Assembly: GCF_000471905.2 (NCBI RefSeq)
Contig: NW_006499751.1
Coordinates: 2,316,685 to 2,380,684 of the forward strand
Reading direction: 5' to 3'
From: Amborella trichopoda
Lineage: Eukaryota > Streptophyta > Magnoliopsida > Amborellales > Amborellaceae
Length of the DNA: 64,000 bases
This document shows, one piece after another, positions 55,902 through 64,000 of this stretch; position 1 is the first letter of the stretch; the number at the start of each line of letters is the position of its first letter. The translations under genes and the position numbers were made by a program. Under the pieces are notes generated by a model, which was not told the DNA's origin, did no database searches, and was given only the letters and a program-made list of their open reading frames with translations.

Positions 55902-57229
55902 GATTAGATCCGATCAAAACTTCAAAGAGCTCATAGAATAAAAGAGGGTGTTATCAAGATGGACCGGTGCTCGAAATGGCAAAGAACTTGATCTAGTCGA
56001 AACCGATTTGATTGGGGTTAGATCGGACAGACCCCTTTTTAAAATATAAATTATTTAAAAAAGTAATTAAAGTATTAAAATTTCAATAAAAATAAAGAAC
56101 AAATATTATTATTGTGATTATATATGCCAAAATTTATCCACAATTCCATTCATCAATTATTATTCATGCTCCATAAGATACAATGAAGTATAAGATATTT
56201 GACTTTTCCAAACTATAAAGAAGCTAAAACTCATATAAATTTAAATATAAAAAAAAAGAGGCTGTCCACGGCATAGAGACATATCCACATGCAGGGAGTG
56301 TGAGAGAAAGAGAGCATGTTTTAATGGATATAAGTACAATACAAAAGAAAAATTACAAAAAAAGTGGCATTGATTATAATCAGTTTATATTTTATTTAAA
56401 AAAAGGAAAGCTACATCCTTTTAACCGTTGCAGCGATTGTCTGGGTTTAATTTTAGCAATAAAGAGATCGGATGTAGTGAGAAACAAGTTTTAAAAAACC
56501 AAATCGGTGACTCAAATCGATCACCCATATCCGTGTCGGATTGGAGAATCGGTAGATCGGATTGGATAATTGACAGAATCGACAATTTTTATCCCAAAGA
56601 TTTAAAAAAAATCACTATAAATCTCTATAAAATAGTATTATTTGAGTTTCTAAAATTTTTTAAGAGTAGTGCATTATGTACTTTCATTACTTTGTAAAAA
56701 TACGTGAATATTGAGATTTTTTTTGTCTGGATGTCTATATAATTATTCATTATAATATTGCATCAAAATTATTAAAAATAAAAAAAAACACTTTTATATT
56801 ATAAGATTTAAAAAAAATAATACCCTTTATAAAATTAAATTAGTATCACGTCAAAGTATCAAACTTCTATTAATTCATTTTACTCATCCCAAATTATCAC
56901 AACCTAACTAACTATAATAGTATATACTGAAATTAGAATTGTTAGTTTATATTTTATAATTATTTACTATACAAATAAAAATAAATTTAAAATTTATCTT
57001 ATAATATCATCTAATTTAAAGAAAGTATGTACAACTATAAGAAAAATAATACATTATAAAACTTATAATGCAAATAAATTAATAAATAACATATCAATGT
57101 TAAATTATTCATTATAATATTTTAATAAATGTGGTTAAAAAAAATTAAAAATCACTTTCATAACATATGATTTTAAAAAAGTAAAACTCTATATATTTCA
57201 ATGCCTCATTTCTTGTTGTAAAAATAAAA

Positions 57230-57261
<32 letters not shown>

Positions 57262-57325
57262 AAGGGAAGAAAAAGAAGAAGATAAAAATTACAAGTAATC
57301 TAAAATTTCAACATTTTCACAAGCA
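55902..57325. other. AT-rich unassigned DNA
   Basis: Very AT-rich with (aaat/ata)-type runs at 56760-56820 and 57215-57260. 55910-56030 and 56490-56590 contain gatcgga/gaaccgat-like short inverted motifs resembling the interior of hAT-like non-autonomous elements. No gene seen. Confidence 0.35.
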
Positions 57326-57334
57326 AATAATAAA
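57326..57334. repeat. Target-site duplication, left copy
   Basis: aataataaa; matches 57725-57733 with one mismatch. Confidence 0.6.
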
Positions 57335-57724
57335 GGGTGCGGTTTCTATAAGGATGCAACCTTAAACAATCCAATCAAGGAGCACTTTAAAATTTTATCA
57401 TAACATGTAAGTTTGTTATAAAAAATTCTTAGTATTATCTTAAAATCTATTTCATACCTAAGAAAATTTTAAATTCCAAAAATGGTTAAAATCATGTAGA
57501 TCTATAAATATATAAAAATCTTGAAAATGTACGGTCTACATAATGTGTTGCAAGATGCACTATTTCTGGAACTCAAAAAAAAAAAAAATTCGTATTCAAA
57601 CATCCCAATGTCGAGGTGATCAATTAGAAAGTTTTTTCAACATTAAAACAACATTTCCGATAGATTTTTGAGGTGCATATGTGATTCTACATTTTAAAGT
57701 TGCAACTTTATATAAACTTTTCCC
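57335..57724 (-). mobile_element. Mutator-like MITE, copy 2 (390 bp)
   Basis: Reverse-complement relative of 14225-14611: it shares the ...gcaaccttaaac end, a gatctataaatat centre, gtgttgc.agatgcactattt, tcgaggtgatcaa, and the aaatctatcgga-type block near the other end. The left end starts gggtgcggtttctataagga, the right end finishes tataaacttttccc. Flanked by near-identical 9-mers aataataaa (57326-57334) and agtaataaa (57725-57733), one mismatch. The two copies differ substantially, so insertions are old. Confidence 0.8.
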
Positions 57725-57733
57725 AGTAATAAA
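57725..57733. repeat. Target-site duplication, right copy
   Basis: agtaataaa; partner of 57326-57334. Confidence 0.6.
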
Positions 57734-58198
57734 TCACTTGTATTTTTATAATCTCTATACTATAAAATTAAAATTATTAGGTTACAATTATTTTACTATA
57801 TAAATATAAATAAATTTAAACTTTGTTCTATAATAACTTCTAATATAAAAATATTATTATAAACGTATGTAATAAAAAATTATACATATTAAATATTTTA
57901 TAATACCAATAATTAATTACTAACTTACATAATTGTATTATTAATGTATAATGATAATATGTTAATATATTACTTCTTACATCCAAATGATCCATTTTAA
58001 TAAAAAAATTGATATATTAATATGACATAAATATGATAAATAAAAAACGATATATTAATATTAGATTATACTAATGTATTCTTGTATTTTTAAACCATGT
58101 GCCTTATGTACGCCTACTTGGGAAATGAAGAGCGTCATACTTATATGAGAAGACGTTCAAAATATAGCGTCTCATTCAATAGAAAATCAACAACAATG

Positions 58199-58241
58199 GT
58201 CCCACATCGAAAAACCGTGGGACAGCCGGGCACTTTAAATA
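58199..58241 (+). promoter_or_regulatory. Plant snRNA-type promoter: USE plus TATA, Pol III spacing
   Basis: gtcccacatcg at 58199-58209 is an exact match to the plant upstream sequence element (RTCCCACATCG) of U-snRNA and U6/U3/MRP-type genes. tttaaata at 58234-58241 is 24 bp further on, the spacing known for Pol III-type genes (U6 class) rather than the longer Pol II spacing. A transcript would start near 58265 (gcgccggatgatc). The downstream sequence is not U6, U3 or any snRNA I recognise. Confidence 0.6.
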
Positions 58242-58264
58242 GAACTAAAGAAACCAGTTGAAGC

Positions 58265-58516
58265 GCCGGATGATCTTTGAATCCGCTACATACCTGTCGC
58301 CATTCGTCTGTCAGTATTCCACATACCTGTAACAAATTATTTGGATCCCATTTTTATCAACAGATTTGAGACGGTGCCACCGATACTCAAACCAACGACT
58401 TTTTAAATCCCATTTTTATCAACAGATTTGAAACGGTGCCACCGATACTCAAGCCAACGACTTTTTAAATGTCAGATCTGAGACGGTACCACTGATACTC
58501 AGTCCAACGAATTTTT
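58265..58516 (+). ncRNA. Candidate Pol III transcript, unrecognised
   Basis: Defined only by the promoter just upstream. Candidate T-run terminators are at 58351-58355, 58400-58404, 58462-58466 and 58512-58516. It includes tandem units each with a GAGACGGTGCCACCGATACTC core that can pair as a short hairpin (GGTgccACC within GAG...CTC). No known snRNA, snoRNA or 7SL signature (no clear C/D boxes). It may be an expired promoter with unrelated DNA behind it. Confidence 0.3.
58345..58516. repeat. Tandem hairpin units (62 bp, 62 bp, shortened third)
   Basis: atcccatttttatcaacagatttg starts at 58345 and 58407; a third, 5'-truncated unit begins at 58471. All share cagat.tga.acggt.ccac.gatactca..ccaacga.tttttaaa. 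Confidence 0.9.
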
Positions 58517-58537
58517 AAACGCTGAGATAAAGACGTT

Positions 58538-58712
58538 GGAGAGAAAGAAAGACGTAGGAAGGAAAATTTCAACCAAAAACTTCATATTAGATACCTCATA
58601 TTAGGTTGGGGATAATAAAAAAAAAACGGCAACTACTGAGAAAGAAAGACGTAGGTAGGAAAATATCAGCCAAAAACTTCAAATTAGGTTGGGGAGAATA
58701 AAAAAAACGGCA
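58538..58712. repeat. Tandem duplication, about 75-95 bp unit
   Basis: gagaaagaaagacgtagg.aggaaaat.tca.ccaaaaacttca, ttaggttgggga.aataaaaaaaa and acggcaa occur twice; the first unit has an extra ttagatacctcata insertion. Confidence 0.85.
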
Positions 58713-59197
58713 AAACTGGTGTGACGCCTGATAATTGTTTTCAATAATCCAAATAAGCCAAAAAGGGCCATCACACTAGTTAAAAGCTATAGATGACGAA
58801 CCTCCCATGGCCCTCTAATGTAACGAGCACCCACATTAGCAACACCTGCCTACTCAAGCATGTACAGTACTGACAAACAACTGCAAAGGGAACTAATTTG
58901 CACATAAGGAACTAGAATGAATACCTTCTAAGAATTCAACACTACTGTTCAAACCCAGTTTTGGTTACCCTAACCATGCATCAGCAAAAATCCCAACTAT
59001 GCACAACCCTATATTCCCACTCATGTTTCAGTTCAGAATATCAAAAGTGTGGGTAAACAAACATGGGAAACAACGGACAGCATCCATTCCCCTACAGCCG
59101 AAACACTTCTTCCGACCTTTTGGCCCTAGCCTCATTTATTACAAGACATGACCCTTGAAGCTCATCCGATGCAGGCCACCCTCTCATTCATCCAATT

Positions 59198-59243
59198 GCT
59201 CTCTCTCTCTCTCTCTCTCTCACTCTCTCTCTCTCTCTCTCTA
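59198..59243. repeat. (CT)n microsatellite
   Basis: ctctctct run interrupted once by tcactc; lies just beyond the 3' exon of the SUZ-like gene, probably in or near its 3' flank. Confidence 0.95.
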
Positions 59244-59399
59244 GGAGCACCATCACTTCCCATCACAAATGTAACACGTCCCATGGGAGGGAAGGGTGAC
59301 GTAACAAATCCTCCAGTGGAGGGAAGAGTGGTGGTGCTCTGCCAGCCATCGCAACAGCCGCCCTTCACTTAAAATGCAGAATCCAGTGCCAGTTTCCAA

Positions 59400-59932
59400 T
59401 TAGTTCACCCGTTCTCCTTGTTGCGCTTTTGTCCTTGATATAATTCTTTCTTTCTTTCCCAGAGCCTGTGCAAACAATCTTTTAGCTGCTCTTAATTGAG
59501 TTTGCTCCAAGATATCCATGCCTCCTCCTTTGCTATTGTTTTCACTCGTTAGGTTCAGAGGACCTGAACCACTCAATATTCTGCTACTGTTCTTCTTCGT
59601 CTCAATAATGCTTGGGAATTGACTCGAACAATCATGAGAACAAACCCCATACTTTTCTCTCTCACTGAAGTCCTTATTCTGTCTTTGTGCAGCATTGGGA
59701 AGGGCAGGCTTCTCTTGAGGTGATGCTGGATTCATCCTTTGGCCCAATGCATGAGCAATCATTCTACGAGCAACCACAGGAACATTCCTTGGTTTTGGGG
59801 GAACCAATTCCTTTGGCTCGACATCATCTTCCTTGAGAGAAAAAATACGTTCACGAGCAGCCAGATAAGCAGCTTCTTTCTCCTTGAGGGACTGCGTGGG
59901 TGGTTTAGAAGAACACTGGCTTGTCATTGTAC
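59400..59932 (-). CDS. 3'-terminal exon of a SUZ/R3H-like protein gene
   Basis: Minus strand. A T-rich intron end with acceptor gacatttgtttcag (AG at 59934-59933) precedes an exon open for about 177 codons to TAA at 59402-59400. The encoded C-terminus has SLKEKEAAYLAARERIFSL about 12 residues in, which fits the SUZ motif (basic/acidic helix ending A-R-x-R-I-F), then PPKPRNVPVVARRMIAHALG, a conserved block seen in plant R3H-SUZ single-stranded nucleic-acid-binding proteins. A polar middle and RAAKRLFAQALGKKER near the end follow; it partly echoes the earlier RRMIAHALGQR. The frame is clean, unlike every element around it. Upstream exons, including an R3H domain, should lie at higher coordinates, but 59935-61650 shows none and is interrupted by a LINE scrap and a copia LTR; they may lie outside the window. 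Could also be a decapitated gene fragment. Confidence 0.7.
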
Positions 59933-59934
59933 CT

Positions 59935-60465
59935 GAAACAAATGTCATGGGCACAACGCTCGGTTGTGAGGATCATAGAGATAGCAAGAAAAAAGTAGCA
60001 GTTACACAGCAGTTTCCATACATTGATTTGCACAGCAGTGTAAAAAAAAGAATCAATACAATTTGGAGTTGATGATGCCATTTGTAGCTTGAATTAATGC
60101 ACAAGCTACGTTTCATAAATTATGCACAGATTAGCAGTTGTGGTTAGCAATGCTTAGTCTCAAGTTCGTTTCCTACCGCTGAACAAACCAAAAATAAAAA
60201 CTGAAAAATAAAATTTATTTCATCATGACCTTAACTATTCACATGCCCATATGAAAGAAGTGACCTCATATAAATCAAAACTGTCAATTCCAAAACCATG
60301 AAAGTGGATCCTTCTGAATTCAAGGAATGAATAAAATGCAAAAATGCTGCAAACAACATATGATCGTAGTCATGTACTCTTATAGACCACAACTTTTGCC
60401 AGCCGAAAATCGGAACATCATAATGTCTACCTTAACTGAGATTCGAAAGAGATGGGAAAGGAAAG
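59935..60465 (-). other. Probable intron upstream of the SUZ-like exon
   Basis: Non-coding on the minus strand, T-rich toward the acceptor (ctacttttttcttgct). No donor site or second exon could be fixed. Confidence 0.4.
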
Positions 60466-60469
60466 AGAC

Positions 60470-61180
60470 CTTACCCTCATCTTGTGTGTCAGGCAGCATA
60501 TGGGTTATATGGAACCCAAACTGGCTTGTTGAAAATACAAAACAAAGGAGGATTTCTCCATTTTAGTCTCTTTCAGAGCAGTGGCATCAGGTTTCAAATG
60601 GATCTAAAGTGCAGTTTACGGACCCAAAAAGGCCCACAATCGAGGAGAGGAATTTTGGAATAAACTGGATAAGGCATCAACCTTGGCCTTACCATGGTGC
60701 ATAGGGGGTGATTTCAATGTACTATACAAAGCATCGAGAAATAGATTTCAATGTACTATACAAAGCATCGAGAAATAGATTTCAATGTACTATACAGAGC
60801 ATCGAGAAAAGGCAGAGGTGGCAGGATCATGTCCAAGTTTTGTCGCTCATCATACATCCCTCTCAATGGTGCCCAATTCACCCATTCCAACCACTCAGAA
60901 AACCCAATTCTAAAAAACTAAACAGATCTTTTGTATCCCCAGAGTGGGAAGTGCAATACCCTTTATGCCCACTCAAACACCATATAAAATCACTAATGAT
61001 ACATGTCCAATTGTATGGGGACCCAAACCTTTTAGACTTTCAATTGATGCGGTTGGAGGTTAAAGACCTTTCAGAGCTCATAAAAAATTGGTAGCAATCC
61101 TACCAGGATTTAGGGTGGGCAGATTTTAAGCTAGGCACCAAATTTGGACTGCTAAAAGATCACCTGAAAGGATAAGAGTC
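60470..61180 (+). pseudogene. LINE endonuclease fragment
   Basis: Plus-strand pieces of an L1-type endonuclease: IWVIWNPNW (60495-60520), FWNKLDKA and LALPWCIGGDFNVLYKASRN (60650-60745, catalytic GDFN), then after three slips SFVSPEWEVQYPL and LMIHVQLYGDPN, where the family has a DRFLvS.eW...f and lSDHcPi (the SDH motif reads MIHVQ-like and is lost). LRLEVKDLSELIKNW and LLKDHLKG follow in the EN-RT linker. It is truncated at both ends and inserted, on the opposite strand, in what may be an intron of the SUZ-like gene. Confidence 0.75.
60710..60811. repeat. 34-bp tandem triplication within the LINE fragment
   Basis: gatttcaatgtactatacaa begins at 60710, 60744 and 60778; the unit covers the GDFN catalytic motif and, not being a multiple of three, breaks the frame at each copy. 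Confidence 0.95.
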
Positions 61181-61658
61181 ATAGATGAGGGTGATCTTGG
61201 TAATGGGCAGTAATACCCGCTCAGAACCTTGCTCTGCAGATCCACGAGCCGGATCCCAAGCAGAGCTCACTCCTCCCTTTCATGGGAGGATCTCCATCAT
61301 AGATGAGGATGAGATTGGTAATGGGTTACGATTTTAGTTCTTTGTATTGTCTGTTTAATGTCTTGCAGGTCTGACCTACAACCATATCGATGTGATATGC
61401 CCTTCTAAGGCGTCCAATTGGGGCTATGGATGCTCCCTTTCTTTCTTTTTTTTGAGAATGTATGGACGCTCCTGACCTTGCTTTTGTCGATGATACCTCT
61501 CGTCCCCAGAGTGTTAATCACTACCGAAGGGTCTTAAGACAAGTTGGCAGATTTTACTTGGATCATGCCCGGTTTTAAGTATGTCACTTTGATCTTGCCG
61601 GGACTCGGCCAATCATGTATCTTCTTGGCGGATCATTGCCTTGTTGAAGGGTATTTTC
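61181..61658. other. Unassigned DNA with a short direct repeat
   Basis: catagatgagg.tga..ttggtaatggg occurs at about 61180-61206 and 61297-61325. No gene seen. Confidence 0.4.
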
Positions 61659-61953
61659 TGTAGGAAATAAAAGGAATAAGTTTTATTGTATTTGATGGGC
61701 AGAATTATCATTTATCCTTTGTTTAGTCCTTATATCTTATTTCTCAAAATAATGGCAGTATTGTCCATAAATTGTAATTAGGTTATTACTTAATAAAAAT
61801 AAGAGGGGTATAGAGAGACTACTAGGCCACTCTCTTTCCCTCTCTATCCCTCTCTCTCTCACGCCTTTCTTTCTCTCTCTCTCCTCTTCTTTATTTCTTT
61901 TCTCTCTTTCGCCCTCGAGATCCTAACTGTTTTTTCTTCTCTACTTTAATTCA
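61659..61953 (+). repeat. Ty1-copia 5' LTR (about 295 bp)
   Basis: Starts tgtaggaaataaaagg and ends ...tttaattca a few bases before a degenerate initiator tRNA-Met primer site (ttagtatcaaatcc, 61957-61970). It contains a CT-rich R/U5-like tract (61826-61915). The 3' LTR would lie beyond the window, so boundaries are inferred from the primer site and the TG/CA ends. Confidence 0.65.
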
Positions 61954-61956
61954 ACT

Positions 61957-61969
61957 TAGTATCAAATCC
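61957..61969 (+). other. Degenerate primer binding site
   Basis: ttagtatcaaatc resembles tggtatcagagc with changes; supports the LTR call. Confidence 0.5.
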
Positions 61970-62373
61970 AAAAGAAAGAAAAAAAAGGGGTCGACCTTCA
62001 AAAGGGTGCTCAGGAACTATGTTTAGGGCAGATGTCATCCTTGGGAATAGATGATGTCATCATGACCTAAAACCCCAACATTTTTTCTTTAGCAACAACT
62101 ATGTCAATGAAGGTGAGTTTTTTTTTTCTTTTTTCCTTATGATTCTGGGTGGCGATCAAGTATTTATTAGAAAACCCAGTTTTGGATGGATTAAGGATTA
62201 TATACTATTAGTGCTGTTTTTTTTATGCTTTTCGGGAAAAAAGGGAGTGTGATCAGATCTAGAGTGTAACCAGATTTGTAAAACCTTTTATTTGAACAGA
62301 TCAAAAGGTGTAACTTGATCCTAATTGTTGCTTAAGATTTGAGGGTGTAACCTGATCTTAACTACAATAGAGA

Positions 62374-63120
62374 ATGTCTCAACAGGCATCAAATATGGAG
62401 TCTTCTGGACCCCACATCAACACAGTTAGATTTGATGGCACCAACTATTTAAAATGGGCTAGGTCAATCAGATTATTTTTGGATGGAAAGAAAAATCTGG
62501 GTAATACTGATGGCCATGTGGAAAAACCAAACCTAAAGGATGTTAAATATGCACACTGTGAGGCTGAAGATATAGCCATTATGAACTTGATACTATTTTC
62601 TATGCAGCCTAATATGAGTCGATCCTTTATAAACTGTAGTACCTCTGGGATGCAGTTTCTAAGTCCTATTCCTAAAAGAAAAATATTGCAAGGGTTTATG
62701 AATTGGAACAGCAAATCAGTGATTTTAAATAGGGTGACTTGTCACTAGAGAGAGAGAATGGAACAAAGGAAGATTTTTTACATTTTGAGGGGAGATAATG
62801 GAAAGGATGAAACAATTAGGGCAAATGTTCTTGTTGAGACTTTCTTCAGCATGAAGAAACATGCTGCAAGATAATGGCAGTGTCTATGGGTGAAACTGAA
62901 AGATCTGCTTTCTTCAAAAGTTCTAGTGGTAATTGAGGTGGACTACTTTGGATCCGGGGTGAAGGACGAGGAGGTGGACGTGGCCACAGAAACCACACAT
63001 CTTATAAGTAGGACAAATTAAAGTGCAACCGCTGTAGAAAGACTCGACACGAGGGAAACATGTTGGGATCTGGTTGGACACCCAAGACGAAACTTTTCAA
63101 GGGTAAATTCAACAAAATTC
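62374..63120 (+). pseudogene. Ty1-copia gag, with zinc knuckle
   Basis: ATG 62374 opens MSQQASNMESSGPHINTVRF, then FDGTNYLKWARSIRLFLDGK, the UBN2/gag start (.l.G.NY..W...i...l.g). AIMNLILFSMQPNM and, in shifted frames, a VYELEQQISDFKQGDLS-type segment (about 62690-62750) follow. A Gly/Arg-rich stretch (GEGRGGGRGHRNH, about 62965) precedes CNRCRKTRHEGNM (63025-63063), a CCHC knuckle missing its last Cys. Several frameshifts. Confidence 0.82.
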
Positions 63121-63199
63121 AGTGAAAGTACTGCTCCAGTTACTCAAGGGCAGAAAGATACTATAGCCTTTGAACCTCAAGAAGAGTTGGTGACTATTC

Positions 63200-63600
63200 C
63201 TTAAGAAGAGCTCATGGATCTCAAGCAGGGAGCTTCTATTGGAGACCGTGCCTCCTTTAAGTCTCAAATTGCACAATCAAGTATATCTGCATCAGCCCAT
63301 CATATCTCCATAAATAGCTCTGAAACCCCTCGTATTATTCACTTTGGAGGAACTGAACATATGATTGGTATGGCTGATTTTTTTCTCGTCTTATATCCCA
63401 TGTTCTAGAAATGAATCTCTTAAAATAGCAAATGGTTCTCTTATTGCAATCAAGGGAAAGGGAACTAAACAAATTACTTCTCCTATTAACTTGTCATCCA
63501 CCATGCATATTCTCAATCTTTCTAGTAACCTCCTGTCAGTTAGTGATCTCACAAAGACCCTAAATTGCAGTATATTTTTCTCTTCTCACTAGGTATTCCA
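63200..63600 (+). pseudogene. Ty1-copia protease
   Basis: About 63325-63375 reads IIHFGGTEHMIGM, where the family has W.iDSGAt.HMtg: the catalytic DSG is now HFG. After a frame slip, LKIANGSLIAIKGKGT and STMHILNLSSNLLSVSDLTK (63415-63555) follow, the protease end with the NLLSVS landmark. Similar in kind to the copia relic at 8.7-10.9 kb. Confidence 0.85.
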
Positions 63601-64000
63601 GGACTAGATGATGGGGAAGACATTTAGATGTGGTCATGAAAATCGAGGGTTGTACTTTTTGGGAACTCCTGATTGTGCCTTAACTGGTGCAAGCACATCT
63701 TCAATTGCTAATAAAGAAAGGGTGTATTTGTGGCACACCCGACTTAGTCATCATGCATTGTCTTTTACTTTGTGTGCTTTATTTCCTAAAATATTTGAGT
63801 CTCTGGGTCAAGTTCAATTGTAATGTAACATTTGTAAGTTGTCAAAACATTGTAGAACTTCATTTCCTATCAGTATCTATAAAAAAAAGTGATGTTCCTT
63901 TCCCACTTATACACTTTGATGTGTGGGATCCTTCACCAGTTGCATCTGTGTTCGGATTCCATTTCTTTGTTATATTTATGGATGATTGTTCTAGATTCAC
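63600..64000 (+). pseudogene. Ty1-copia GAG-pre-integrase and integrase start, cut by window end
   Basis: The frame 63608-63823 has RGLYFLGTPD and VYLWHTRLSHHAL (family: l.WH.RLGH), ending at a stop. CNICKLSKHCRTSFPISI (63825-63880) holds the CxxC of the zinc domain, then after a slip PLIHFDVWDPSPVA (first core segment) and FVIFMDDCSRF with the first catalytic Asp. It runs off the window at 64000, so RT and 3' LTR are not seen. Confidence 0.88.

Overview
This window is plant nuclear DNA, almost certainly angiosperm: AT-rich, intron-bearing, and made mostly of broken transposable elements and endogenous caulimovirid (plant pararetrovirus) sequence. Evidence for a plant includes a Tekay/Del-type Ty3-gypsy chromovirus with 3.2-kb LTRs, plant-type L1 LINEs with a C-terminal RNase H, Ty1-copia fragments, a hAT transposase relic, MITEs, a plant snRNA-type upstream sequence element, and caulimovirid polyprotein fragments. 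I cannot name the species. I saw no CRISPR, rRNA or convincing tRNA gene.

Layout. 1-8.7 kb: mostly unassigned sequence with a LINE RNase H scrap (about 4.0-4.2 kb, minus) and a decayed hAT transposase (about 5.1-6.85 kb, minus). 8.7-10.9 kb: a Ty1-copia relic (minus) whose integrase block is inverted. 10.9-20.5 kb: low-copy-looking intergenic DNA with local duplications, a 387-bp MITE with a 9-bp target-site duplication, and one possible host exon (18.2 kb). 20.5-32.6 kb: endogenous pararetrovirus cluster. It holds one rearranged copy of one lineage (C) nested in a dispersed repeat, then two minus-strand copies of a second lineage (B, long; A, internally deleted) in head-to-tail order with a viral intergenic region and TATA-type promoter between them, and an inverted RT scrap (D). 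33.9-45.5 kb: Tekay chromovirus with the structure truncated internal region - LTR - complete but decayed internal region - LTR, which points to LTR-LTR recombination. 45.5-48.5 kb: the edge of another LTR element, then unassigned DNA. 48.56-54.96 kb: an apparently full-length but dead L1 LINE (minus) bracketed by a 10-bp direct repeat. 55-59 kb: hAT-like MITE, AT-rich DNA containing a second copy of the 14-kb MITE family, and an orphan snRNA-type promoter upstream of tandem hairpin units. 59.4-59.93 kb: 3'-terminal exon of a SUZ/R3H-like host gene (minus), the best candidate for a living gene here. 60.5-61.2 kb: LINE endonuclease scrap. 61.66 kb to the end: a Ty1-copia element running off the window.

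The window works as a genomic graveyard rather than an operating gene cluster. Every viral and transposon frame carries stops, frameshifts or deletions. The most informative things are structural: how copies were nested, inverted, recombined and tandemly amplified, plus two possibly new small-element families and one orphan Pol III-like promoter.
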